Shown: positions 1 through 7,766, counted from the first letter of the stretch. The stretch is DNA of 64,000 nt from an uncultured Paraprevotella sp. (GCA_910586505.1 CAJUGV010000001.1:186001-250000); one strand, 5' to 3'. The notes: generated from the sequence alone by a model not told the origin. Numbers and translations are program-made.

Positions 1-72
1 TTACTTAGAAACTCTTTCAAGTTCCTCATACAAGACTGTTGGCATTCCACTTTTAAAAGACAGAAGAAATAA
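1..72 (+). CDS. C-terminal end of a glycosyltransferase-like protein (5' end outside the window)
   Basis: An open frame runs from base 1 to a TAA at 70-72, giving a 23-residue tail, and stops four bases before the GTG of the next gene. The tail contains LLRNSFKFLIQDCWH, which closely resembles LLRCSLRFLIKDCLH near the end of the next protein. This is the main reason to call it the end of a real gene and a tandem paralogue. Most of the gene lies outside the window, so the family call rests on that similarity alone. Confidence 0.5.
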   Translation, partial: LLRNSFKFLIQDCWHSTFKRQKK

Positions 73-76
73 GAAC

Positions 77-907
77 GTGAAACTATCCGTCATTACAGTC
101 AATTACAATAACCTATATGGCCTCCGAGAGACTATCATGTCCGTTACGGAACAGACCTTTAGGGACTTCGAATATATCATTGTGGATGGAAACTCTACAG
201 ACGGAAGCAAAGAGTACATCACCGAAAAAAATACCGGCTTATGGATTAGCGAACCAGACAGCGGCATATACAATGCCATGAACAAAGGCGTCAGGATGGC
301 GCACGGCGAGTACTGCATATTCATGAATTCCGGAGATACTTTCTACGACAGGAACGTACTGCAAAAAGTCATCCCCCTCCTTAACGGAGGAGATTTCTAC
401 GTAGGACATCCCATGTTAGTGAAAGGCAAAAAAAGCGTAAGGGAGAACATTCCTCACAAAATGTCAATAGGGTTTCTTTTGCTCGGTTCCATCAATCACC
501 AATCTACATTCACACGCACCGCCATCCTGAAAGAAAGCCCCTACAACGAAAACTACAGGATTGTATCCGACTGGGAGAAGTTTTTCACCGAATGGTTCTT
601 ACATGACCGGAGTTACATCCCGATAGACATCACCATTGCCAAGTTTCGACAAGACGGTATCTCGTCAAGCAACATGAAACTCTTGCTGAAAGAAAAGCAA
701 GATGTGATAGACCGTCTGGTCCCCTCTTACCTGCAAAAAGGGTTACTGCTGGAGGAAGATCTGACCCCGCTTGAAAGAAAAATCAAAAAAGCCATGTCCA
801 AACCTCCCGTAAGCAGGGACCTCAAACTGTTACGCTGTTCATTAAGATTTTTAATTAAAGACTGCCTGCATCAAATAAAAGCGGTCTTTCCTTTTTTCAA
901 ACGATAA
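77..907 (+). CDS. Family 2 glycosyltransferase (GT-A fold)
   Basis: Predicted 276-residue cytoplasmic glycosyltransferase that adds a sugar from a nucleotide donor to a growing surface glycan. The N-terminus has the GT2 pattern SVITVNYNN, then VDGNSTDGS at about residues 36-44 and NSGD at about 84-87 as the metal-binding DxD-like site. The closest general type is the WcaE-like group of exopolysaccharide transferases. Translation starts at GTG; no ATG lies close by and the GT2 strand begins at once. It follows the previous gene tail by four bases, so the two are probably cotranscribed. Its last 37 bases overlap the 3' end of the convergent GT2 gene. The acceptor and donor cannot be read from sequence. 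Confidence 0.85.
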   Translation: MKLSVITVNYNNLYGLRETIMSVTEQTFRDFEYIIVDGNSTDGSKEYITEKNTGLWISEPDSGIYNAMNKGVRMAHGEYCIFMNSGDTFYDRNVLQKVIPLLNGGDFYVGHPMLVKGKKSVRENIPHKMSIGFLLLGSINHQSTFTRTAILKESPYNENYRIVSDWEKFFTEWFLHDRSYIPIDITIAKFRQDGISSSNMKLLLKEKQDVIDRLVPSYLQKGLLLEEDLTPLERKIKKAMSKPPVSRDLKLLRCSLRFLIKDCLHQIKAVFPFFKR

Positions 908-1860
908 TACAAAAAACGCGCATCCATAAGAATTTGCAGGGGTTTGCAACTAGGAAGCAACAGCAGGCTCTTATAGAATGGCTTAACGGGTAAATGGCAG
1001 TGCCTGCGTTCCTGCACATAGCGCCACAAATCCCAAATGATGATGCGCCGCTCGTCTTTCTCCTTGCACACCCTTACCGCATGCAACAAGAAACGAACCA
1101 CTTGTCCGCTAATATAATCCCGCAAAACCTCATCGGAAAACCGACTTTCCATGTCTTTAAAGCAGCGCACCAGCAAGCGAAGATCGTTCACCTTACTCTT
1201 CAAAGCCGTCAATCCGAAAGGATGTTTCCTGTAATGATAGAGAAGATCGGGCAGGGTAGCCATGCTTTTACAATGCATGGCATAGTGCAATGTAAATATC
1301 TCATCTTCGCGAATCGATAAGCCCTCCACAAAACGCAACCCGTACTCCCTGATGATGGAAACCTTGAACACCTTGTTCCATGTAAACCCTATATAGTCGG
1401 GGCACTGCTTGTTGTTGGCCAACAAAACAAGGCCACGCTGCAATCCCATAGGCGAAAAATAACTGAAAGCCCCCGGTGAGCGGTACTTTTCGTGGTTGTC
1501 GTAATGGAAAACACTACCGTAATAGGTGAGGTCGTGCAATTTGTCACCCTCCATCAGTATGGAGAAACTGTGCTCGCTGAACCAGTCGTCGGCATCGGCA
1601 AAAATAAGGTAACGCCCCTTTATCCTGTCTATACCGTAATTACGGGCGGAACTTACCCCACCGTTGGGTTTGTGAAATACCCTGACTCGTGCATCGTTTG
1701 CGGCAAACTCATCACAAATCCCGGCCGAACCGTCTGTGCTGCCGTCGTCTACAAGCAACACCTCAAAGTCGGTATAGTCTTGCGACAAAATGCTTCCCAC
1801 ACATTTACGTAAGTAAGTGTGCACGTTGTATACCGGTACGACAATAGACAATTCAGGCAT
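871..1860 (-). CDS. Family 2 glycosyltransferase
   Basis: A 329-residue GT2 protein. SIVVPVYNVHTYLRKC opens the Rossmann-like nucleotide-sugar domain, LLVDDGSTDGS lies at about residues 35-45, and DADD at about 89-92 is the metal-binding motif. The C-terminal part is basic, as in enzymes acting at the inner membrane on lipid-linked glycans. The start ATG at 1860 has a strong AGGAGGT seven bases upstream. It overlaps the end of a short GT2 remnant (1853-2020), and both probably use the promoter at 2089-2119. The 3' end overlaps the convergent GT2 gene by 37 bases. Likely role: a LOS or exopolysaccharide sugar transfer step; specificity unknown. Confidence 0.88.
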   Translation of the reverse strand: MPELSIVVPVYNVHTYLRKCVGSILSQDYTDFEVLLVDDGSTDGSAGICDEFAANDARVRVFHKPNGGVSSARNYGIDRIKGRYLIFADADDWFSEHSFSILMEGDKLHDLTYYGSVFHYDNHEKYRSPGAFSYFSPMGLQRGLVLLANNKQCPDYIGFTWNKVFKVSIIREYGLRFVEGLSIREDEIFTLHYAMHCKSMATLPDLLYHYRKHPFGLTALKSKVNDLRLLVRCFKDMESRFSDEVLRDYISGQVVRFLLHAVRVCKEKDERRIIIWDLWRYVQERRHCHLPVKPFYKSLLLLPSCKPLQILMDARFLYYRLKKGKTAFI

Positions 1861-2020
1861 GATACCTCCTTATTTTATTCACCACTATGACTTCAAACCT
1901 ATCGTTGACAAACTTATCGGTCGCAGAATCCAAACAGGCAGACAGATATTTCTCCATATCATAGGTTAGTATTGTTATGGAAAATCCTTTCTTATCTTTT
2001 TCGTTTTGCATCATACGCAT
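1853..2020 (-). pseudogene. N-terminal remnant of a family 2 glycosyltransferase
   Basis: A 55-codon frame reads MRMMQNEKDKKG, then FSITILTYDMEKYLSACLD, and further on FEVIVVN. These are the first two beta strands of a GT2 domain, including the conserved step before the usual DGSTD. The match ends exactly there and the frame runs into the ribosome-binding site and start of the downstream GT2 gene. It has its own GAGGAA before the ATG at 2020 and lies just downstream of the promoter at 2089-2119, so it is probably transcribed and perhaps translated. About 270 residues of a normal GT2 are missing, so catalysis is not expected. It could survive as a leader peptide coupled to the next gene. Confidence 0.7.
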
Positions 2021-2053
2021 TTCCTCAAAGCCTTGCTCCCTTCACCAATCTCC

Positions 2054-2078
2054 GTCACTCTCTTACAAGGAGAGTGAC
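2054..2078 (-). promoter_or_regulatory. Leader stem-loop of the minus-strand glycosyltransferase transcript
   Basis: A perfect 9-bp stem (2054-2062 with 2070-2078) closes a 7-base loop reading CTTGTAA on the minus strand. It begins only about ten bases below the -7 element at 2089-2096, so it would form at the very 5' end of the RNA. A second hairpin with the same loop and nearly the same stem lies on the plus strand at 2222-2240. It may protect the RNA end or bind a regulator; there is no run of T to suggest termination. Confidence 0.45.
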
Positions 2079-2085
2079 CGATTAA

Positions 2086-2143
2086 TGGCAAAATTACATA
2101 ATTAATTGATATTTATAAAGAAAAAGACAAAGAAAAAGTTTGC
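2086..2143 (-). repeat. 58-bp inverted repeat, left copy, carrying a promoter
   Basis: The minus-strand sequence matches 7641-7698 of the plus strand at 56 of 58 bases, so the two copies form an inverted pair 5.5 kb apart. Each copy contains the core promoter elements and points away from the HAD-glycosyltransferase and ABC exporter genes between them. Confidence 0.9.
2089..2119 (-). promoter_or_regulatory. Bacteroidetes-type promoter for the minus-strand GT2 genes
   Basis: On the minus strand, TAATTTTG at 2096-2089 matches the -7 consensus TAnnTTTG. TTTA at 2119-2116, 19 bases upstream, is one base from the TTTG -33 element. Transcription would start near 2082, giving a leader of about 60 bases that holds the 2054-2078 hairpin before the ATG at 2020. 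The same promoter is duplicated at 7665-7695. Confidence 0.6.
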
Positions 2144-2221
2144 AAGAAGCCATCCTTGTAAGGTCTTTATGACAATTCGCCGTTGTACCTGTTTGACTAT
2201 CAGAAGCGATACTTGCCAATC

Positions 2222-2240
2222 GCTCTCCTTGTAAGAGAGC
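2222..2240 (+). promoter_or_regulatory. Leader stem-loop upstream of the HAD-glycosyltransferase gene
   Basis: GCTCTC at 2222-2227 pairs with GAGAGC at 2235-2240 around the loop CTTGTAA, 70 bases before the ATG at 2309. The stem and loop match the minus-strand leader hairpin at 2054-2078, and both are preceded by TTGCC a few bases upstream. The 9-mer CCTTGTAAG occurs a third time at 2154-2162. The function is unknown. Confidence 0.4.
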
Positions 2241-2308
2241 AACCGTTATATGAAGTTTTAAGATAAGGAAACTTGATTATAATGTAGACTAAAACAGTCC
2301 GACAGATT

Positions 2309-4906
2309 ATGATAAAAGACAAAAATAAAAGGGTAGCCATATTTGCTTCTTACAACAAGGATAATAAGATTGCCGACCACGTAGTATATTATCTAAAAGC
2401 GTTGCGCAAGGTGGTGGGAGACATTATTTTCGTCTCCGACAATGAAATGGAGAAAGGCGAAACGGAGAAATTGTCCGGCATCGTATCCAAAGCCATTTGC
2501 CACCGGCACGGAACGTACGATTTCGGTTCGTACCACATCGGATATTCCTGGGCACTCGAACATAACCTGCTGGATGAGGCGGAAGAAATGGTTTTTGTCA
2601 ATGATTCATGCTACGGTCCCGTCTTCCCTTTCGAGAATGTGTTCGACAAGATGAACGACAAGCCGTGCGACTTCTGGGGGCTGACAGATTCCTATGAGAC
2701 AGCGCACCATTTGCTGTCGTTCTTTTTTGTTTTCAGGCGGAACGTTTTCACCTCAATGCCTTTCCATAATTTTGTATCGGGATTTGTCCGGCAAATATCC
2801 AGAGAATATTATGTAGACCTCTACGAAAAGAAGTTTACGGAGTTTCTCGAAAACAACGGCTTCAAATCGGCCGTGTATATCGACATCGACGAGGATACAC
2901 GTGGCGCGCTTGCCCTGAAGGGCGGAAACGGCAATCTGACGTTATTCCCCGTCACTCTTCACGACAAGGGCATGCCGCTGGTCAAGGTAAAGGTCTTGGA
3001 CGGCTCTTTCGGAGTGGACATGAACGAATCGCCCTGCCTGCTGTTGCGGAAAATCAAAGAAGCCAATCCGGAGCTGCACTCTATCATAGAGAAAGAACTC
3101 TTTGAGAGTGGAATAAAACAAGAAGACCGTTGGCTGACGCCGGAAGAGATTGTGGGAGACGCCAAGGTGGTTTCCTTCGATATTTTCGACACCCTCCTGT
3201 CGCGCCCCTATATCAAACCTACCGATCTGTTCCTGCACATGGAAGAGACTCTGGGAGCAGCCGGATTCAGAGACAGCCGCGTAGAGGCTGAAAGAAGGGC
3301 GCGCCGGCGACACAGAGAGCAGGCCGACGTCACCCTGGACCAGATTTACGGGGAGCTGGATACAAGATACGCCCATCTGAAACAGGAAGAGCTACGTTAC
3401 GAAAGCGAACTTCTGTATCCTAAAACCGACGCCCGTGAGATATACGAAGAGGCGGTAAAACAGGGAAAAACCATCATCGCCGTGTCCGACATGTACCTCC
3501 CGCAGCATTTCCTTGAGAAGGTGTTGAGGGAAAAAGGCTACACCGCAGTGTCGCGTGTCTTTGTCTCGAACGAAGAAGGTTGCTGCAAGAGCGACGGACG
3601 CCTGTTCCTGAAAGTGCTGAAGGAAATGCGTATAGAACCGTCCGACATGGTACACATCGGCGACAACCCTGAGGCCGACAAGGAGGCACCCAAACGGTTG
3701 GGGATAAGGGCATGCCACCGCCCCACTGAGGTGCAGAGCATGTTCATCCGCCCGGCCATGGTCAAATACAAGGCCTTTGCAGAGGAGACCCCATGCCTGG
3801 CCTCTTCCGTCCTGACGGGGCTGTATGCCCGCCATCAAGCGCAAGGCGGACTGTCCAGTTCGTTTGCCGAACTGGGGTATCATATAGGAGGCCCGCTGGC
3901 AGTGGGATATTGCCAGCATATCCGCAAGGTGGCCAAGGCACGGGGCAACGACGCAATCCTGTTCGTGTCGAGAGACGGCTATGCCCTGCACCAGGTATAC
4001 CGGAAAATGTACCCCGACGACATCCCGTCTTACTATATCTATGCCTCGCGTAAGCTCATCCTGCGCAATTCCATCGACCACAAGGACGAGAAATATTTCA
4101 GGAACGTATGCGAGATATACTCCAACGAATGCCTGCAGGATACGGTGGTGACCCCTGACAATTTCGAACAGCACAAGGCCGACATGGAGCGGTGGGCGGA
4201 CGCCAATGCCGAGTGCTACCGGAAATATGTCAATTCACTTCACATCACGGGACGCAAAATCATATCGGTGGACATGACTACAAAAGCCTATACATCGCTG
4301 TATATGCTGCGGCAGGTGTTCGGCGACCGGATGGATTGCGGCATGTTCTCCATCTCCTATGGCGACTCCTGCGACTACGACGTATGCTCGTATGCCGAAA
4401 AAACATGGTGCGGATACGACATTCCGCTTTTAATCATGCAGGAGGAACTTATCACCGCCCCCGAACGGTCGGCACTGAGCGTAGACCACGAAGGGCACAT
4501 CCTCTTCTCCGCGCGGAACCCCATAGAAGACTTCCGGGTAGAGAAATACAAGGAAATACTTAAAGGCATCAACTGCTTTACCGACGAGTATATCCGACAT
4601 ACGGCCGGACATAGCCTGAACCTCTCGTATGAAATCTGGAGCAAGCTGTTTAATTCTTATATCATCCGCTCCAACTTCGGCGACCACGAACTGTTGAAGT
4701 CCATCTACCACGACGATGTAGGGCAAAAGATGTATGAGAACCTTTACAACGTATGTATCCGGAAGGCGCCAAGCAACAATATAGACATGGTAAGGCTATA
4801 CCAAAAGAACCAGAAGCACCTGAAGGGCATCCGTAAATTAGCGATAGCACTGAGCGTGGAGACGGCCGTAATTGTCGCGTTATTAGCCCTATGGCTGTTA
4901 TCCTGA
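2309..4906 (+). CDS. RgpF-like / HAD-like / glycosyltransferase-associated multidomain protein
   Basis: An 865-residue protein with three parts. Residues about 8-260 resemble the rhamnan synthesis protein F family (RVAIFASYNKDNKIADHVVYYL, cut short here: RVAIFASYNK; later DFGSYHIGY and FVNDSCYGPVFPF), which is found in cell-surface polysaccharide synthesis. Residues about 285-475 form a HAD-like domain with SFDIFDTLLSRP as motif I and HIGDNPEADK as motif IV. Residues about 510-800 are the region usually found behind this HAD type in polysaccharide proteins (FVSRDGYALHQVYRKM). A single hydrophobic segment at about 843-864 could anchor the C-terminus. It stands alone between the divergent GT2 genes and the ABC exporter. 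The HAD part may act on a sugar phosphate or lipid-linked phosphate; the substrate cannot be deduced. Confidence 0.78.
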   Translation: MIKDKNKRVAIFASYNKDNKIADHVVYYLKALRKVVGDIIFVSDNEMEKGETEKLSGIVSKAICHRHGTYDFGSYHIGYSWALEHNLLDEAEEMVFVNDSCYGPVFPFENVFDKMNDKPCDFWGLTDSYETAHHLLSFFFVFRRNVFTSMPFHNFVSGFVRQISREYYVDLYEKKFTEFLENNGFKSAVYIDIDEDTRGALALKGGNGNLTLFPVTLHDKGMPLVKVKVLDGSFGVDMNESPCLLLRKIKEANPELHSIIEKELFESGIKQEDRWLTPEEIVGDAKVVSFDIFDTLLSRPYIKPTDLFLHMEETLGAAGFRDSRVEAERRARRRHREQADVTLDQIYGELDTRYAHLKQEELRYESELLYPKTDAREIYEEAVKQGKTIIAVSDMYLPQHFLEKVLREKGYTAVSRVFVSNEEGCCKSDGRLFLKVLKEMRIEPSDMVHIGDNPEADKEAPKRLGIRACHRPTEVQSMFIRPAMVKYKAFAEETPCLASSVLTGLYARHQAQGGLSSSFAELGYHIGGPLAVGYCQHIRKVAKARGNDAILFVSRDGYALHQVYRKMYPDDIPSYYIYASRKLILRNSIDHKDEKYFRNVCEIYSNECLQDTVVTPDNFEQHKADMERWADANAECYRKYVNSLHITGRKIISVDMTTKAYTSLYMLRQVFGDRMDCGMFSISYGDSCDYDVCSYAEKTWCGYDIPLLIMQEELITAPERSALSVDHEGHILFSARNPIEDFRVEKYKEILKGINCFTDEYIRHTAGHSLNLSYEIWSKLFNSYIIRSNFGDHELLKSIYHDDVGQKMYENLYNVCIRKAPSNNIDMVRLYQKNQKHLKGIRKLAIALSVETAVIVALLALWLLS

Positions 4907-5528
4907 CAAAATGTCGGTTTGAGAACGATGTGGCGAATGCCGAAAAACTCCGACCGGCGTGATTCATTGTCAGGATTATTACAAAAATTAAGATTAATCG
5001 GTATGTCTTAACGCAAAAAGACCCTTTTTTCATAATTCCTTGCTCACGAAAATTTATTTTCATGGGCAAGGAATTATTTTTTAGTCCGCATGCCGGGGCG
5101 CAGATGGCCGGAAAAGAGAGAGGCGAAGAGAGAAAAATGCCGTTTTCCCTATGGCTGGCAACCGCTTTTTGTGCCGGACGGCAGACGGATGCGCTCCTGA
5201 ACGAAAAAGCAAAATGTCGCCACTTCCGCATTTTTCCTACCCATCCTGCCGCACAATGCAGTCGTACGCACCCTAACCGTGCCAGAAAGCTACCGTTCCG
5301 GCCTGTAGACTTTCAATCTGCCGGAACGGGGCGCTGCGAGATTGCGTTATTTGCCGCCACCCCGTCCGTAGAGCGGAAATAGGCGATTCTCGCCCCACGG
5401 ATTTGACATTCTGACATTTTGTCGGTCCGGCAGGTGCACAGTCTGTCTGCCGCCCATAACAGCAAGCCGTCCGGAACAGTGACAGTCAGACCGATACGAA
5501 CAAAATGCGATAAAAACAATCGCTACGG
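4907..5528 (+). other. Intergenic region of about 620 bases without a convincing gene
   Basis: It holds a strong terminator hairpin (5032-5077), a 9-bp hairpin at 5293-5301 with 5321-5329 and no T tract, and the 15-mer ATTCTGACATTTTGT at 5408-5422 that recurs reversed at 39219-39233. Short open frames here start inside the terminator or show no protein-like composition. I see no RNA gene. Confidence 0.6.
5032..5083 (+). terminator. Rho-independent terminator after the HAD-glycosyltransferase gene
   Basis: A perfect 12-bp stem (5032-5043 with 5066-5077) encloses 22 bases with further pairing potential and is followed by a T-rich run to 5082. It lies about 125 bases past the stop codon. Confidence 0.75.
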
Positions 5529-5559
5529 TTGGTCACTTAAAGGAAAATGTCTACTTTTG
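5529..5559 (+). promoter_or_regulatory. Promoter of the ABC exporter gene
   Basis: TTGG at 5529-5532, a 19-base spacer and TACTTTTG at 5552-5559 match the Bacteroidetes -33/-7 pattern. Since the -7 element covers 5552-5559, the in-frame ATG at 5547 cannot be the translation start. The ATG at 5586 fits a leader of about 20 bases. Confidence 0.65.
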
Positions 5560-5585
5560 CAATATTCTATCCATTTGAAATTTTT

Positions 5586-7421
5586 ATGATTAAGGAATTC
5601 TTCTCTTTACTTAAGCGTTATATCAGGCCCTACCGCAAATATCTGACTTGGGCTATTCTGCTGAATTTTCTTTCACAGTGGCTGAACGTATTCTCCTTTA
5701 TGGCACTGGTGCCCATTCTGAACATCCTGTTCAAGATAGACACTACCAAATACGAATACATGCCTATGGATTGGCATCACCTTAATAAGGACGTGCTCAT
5801 TAACAATGGATACTATTATATCAATTATATTGTAGACCAGAACGGTGCGTTCATCACCCTGATCATGATGGGCGTTATTCTTATCTTTATGACGTTGTTG
5901 AAAACAGCGGGTTACTTTGCCTCGGCGGCTGTAATGGTGCCGTTGCGTACCGGTATCGTGCGGGACATCCGCATCCAGGTCTACGACAAGGTACTGAAAC
6001 TTCCTTTGAGTTTCTTTTCGGAAGAACGGAAGGGAGACATCATTGCGCGTATGAGTGCGGATGTCTCGGTGGTGGAAAGTTCGCTGACAAGCTCCATCGA
6101 CATGCTGATCCGCAATCCCATCGCATTGGTTGTCTGTTTCATTACATTGTTTACGGTCAGCTGGCAGATGACATTGTTTGTACTGGTTATCCTGCCTTTT
6201 GCCGGTTGGATAATGGGAGTGGTGAGCCGCAAACTGAAGAGCCAGTCGGTAGAGGCGCAAGGCCAGTGGGGCGACATCATGTCGCAGCTCGACGAGACGC
6301 TAGGCGGCCTGCGTATTATCAAAGCCTTTATCGCAGAGCGCAAGATGTCGGAGCGCTTTGCCAAAATAAACAACGGGTTCCGTGATGCCATGAACGCCAT
6401 GGTGATCCGTCAGAGTTCGGCCCACCCGATGAGCGAGTTCTTAGGCACCTGCGTGATTGTGATTGTACTTTGGTTCGGCGGCGCGCTTATCCTGAACCAA
6501 TATTCTCCGATAGACGCAGCCATGTTTATTTTCTATTTGGTGATCCTCTATAGTATTATCAATCCGCTGAAAGAATTTTCCAAAGCCTTTTACAACATTC
6601 CTTTGGGGCTGGCCAGCATGGAACGTATTGATATGATATTGAAAGCCGAAAACCATATCAAAGAACCGGCGTCTCCGCTGCCGCTCCCTTCATTTGAAGA
6701 CCATCTGGAGTTCCGTGACGTATCTTTTTCTTATATTGAAGGCAGGCCGGTACTGAAACATGTTAATCTCAGGGTGGAGAAAGGAAAAACCGTGGCATTG
6801 GTAGGGCAGTCCGGCTCGGGAAAGTCTACGATGGTCGATCTGGTGCCCCGCTACCACGACGTGAGCGAAGGCGCTTTGCTGATAGACGGCAAGAACGTGA
6901 AAGACGTCGCCATCTCGTCTTTGCGTGCGTTAATAGGAAACGTGAACCAGGAAGCCATACTTTTTAACGATACGTTCTACAACAACATCACCTTCGGCGT
7001 AGAGAATGCTACGATGGACGAAGTCATAGAGGCGGCGAAGATAGCCAACGCCCACGACTTCATCATGGAATCGGAGAACGGTTACGACACGATGATAGGC
7101 GACCGTGGCGGTCGTCTGTCCGGCGGGCAGCGCCAGCGTGTGAGCATCGCACGGGCCATCCTGAAAAATCCGCCCATACTGATTCTCGATGAGGCTACCT
7201 CGGCACTGGATACGGAATCGGAACGCCTCGTGCAGGAAGCACTGGAGCGCCTGATGAAATCGCGCACCACGATCGCCATTGCCCACCGTCTCAGTACCAT
7301 CAAGAATGCCGACGAGATATGCGTGCTCTACGAAGGGGAGATCGTAGAACGGGGTACGCATGAAGAACTGTTGGCCATGAACGGATATTACAAGAAGCTG
7401 AACGACATGCAGACTTTGTAG
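5586..7421 (+). CDS. ABC exporter, fused permease and ATPase (MsbA-like)
   Basis: A 611-residue half-transporter that probably works as a homodimer in the inner membrane. The first 330 residues carry about six membrane helices typical of the exporter type I fold. The nucleotide-binding domain follows, with Walker A GQSGSGKST at about residue 407, signature LSGGQ at about 511, Walker B ILILDEATSALD at about 531 and the H-loop in IAHRLST. MsbA-type proteins flip lipid A-core or lipid-linked saccharides, and its place inside a glycan locus fits export of the LOS core or a related lipid. The start at 5586 (MIKEFFSLLKRYIRPYRKYL) is chosen because the promoter overlaps the upstream ATG. A drug or peptide exporter of the same fold remains possible. 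Confidence 0.87.
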   Translation: MIKEFFSLLKRYIRPYRKYLTWAILLNFLSQWLNVFSFMALVPILNILFKIDTTKYEYMPMDWHHLNKDVLINNGYYYINYIVDQNGAFITLIMMGVILIFMTLLKTAGYFASAAVMVPLRTGIVRDIRIQVYDKVLKLPLSFFSEERKGDIIARMSADVSVVESSLTSSIDMLIRNPIALVVCFITLFTVSWQMTLFVLVILPFAGWIMGVVSRKLKSQSVEAQGQWGDIMSQLDETLGGLRIIKAFIAERKMSERFAKINNGFRDAMNAMVIRQSSAHPMSEFLGTCVIVIVLWFGGALILNQYSPIDAAMFIFYLVILYSIINPLKEFSKAFYNIPLGLASMERIDMILKAENHIKEPASPLPLPSFEDHLEFRDVSFSYIEGRPVLKHVNLRVEKGKTVALVGQSGSGKSTMVDLVPRYHDVSEGALLIDGKNVKDVAISSLRALIGNVNQEAILFNDTFYNNITFGVENATMDEVIEAAKIANAHDFIMESENGYDTMIGDRGGRLSGGQRQRVSIARAILKNPPILILDEATSALDTESERLVQEALERLMKSRTTIAIAHRLSTIKNADEICVLYEGEIVERGTHEELLAMNGYYKKLNDMQTL

Positions 7422-7442
7422 AATAAGGGGTTATCATGCCTG

Positions 7443-7482
7443 AATTGTCATCGTTGTATACCGGTATACAACGATGACAATT
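7443..7482 (+). terminator. Perfect 40-base palindrome after the ABC exporter gene
   Basis: Both 20-base halves are exactly complementary with no unpaired loop, centred on TACCGGTA. It lies 22 bases past the stop codon. An RNA would fold into a very stable hairpin, so termination or 3' end protection is the simplest reading, although the following bases (TTGTTTATG) are only mildly T-rich. Confidence 0.5.
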
Positions 7483-7640
7483 GTTTATGTAGTTCCGCCC
7501 TGCCCGCCCAAGCTTCGCGCCCCGCAACGGAACAGGGGGCTTTCCTCAGCCTCTCATACACAGTTTTACTATTGATATACAAACAGTTATAACCGAAAGT
7601 CGCCACAACAGATTCACGGAAACCGTAAAAAACACGTTTC

Positions 7641-7698
7641 GCAAACTTTTTCTTTGTCTTTTTCTTTATAATTATCCATTAATTATGTAATTTTGCCA
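7641..7698 (+). repeat. 58-bp inverted repeat, right copy, carrying a promoter
   Basis: Matches the minus strand of 2086-2143 at 56 of 58 bases. It sits upstream of the plus-strand glycosyltransferase operon. Similarity stops at both ends of the 58 bases, so only the promoter region was copied. Confidence 0.9.
7665..7695 (+). promoter_or_regulatory. Promoter of the plus-strand glycosyltransferase operon
   Basis: TTTA at 7665-7668, a 19-base spacer and TAATTTTG at 7688-7695 fit the Bacteroidetes promoter pattern. Transcription would begin near 7702, giving a leader of about 65 bases before the ATG at 7767. GGTTCG at 7705-7710 and CGAACC near 7733-7738 could pair at the 5' end of the RNA. Confidence 0.6.
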
Positions 7699-7766
7699 AT
7701 ATACGGTTCGTTCCTCCCCACAAGAGACAAAACCGAACCAGACCATATTCAAGCAAAATCTAATAT

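Noticed and set aside
5062..5382. 106-codon plus-strand frame in the gap before the ABC exporter
   Set aside because: It starts within the terminator hairpin, has no conserved motif, and is rich in R, P, H and C as expected from non-coding GC-rich DNA.
7443..7482. The 40-base palindrome as an invertible element
   Set aside because: There is no inner segment to flip; it is a single uninterrupted palindrome.
2086..7698. The 58-bp repeats as a classic recombinase-driven switch
   Set aside because: Known switches flip short promoter segments; here the promoters lie inside the arms and would face outward in both orientations, so promoter duplication is the simpler reading.
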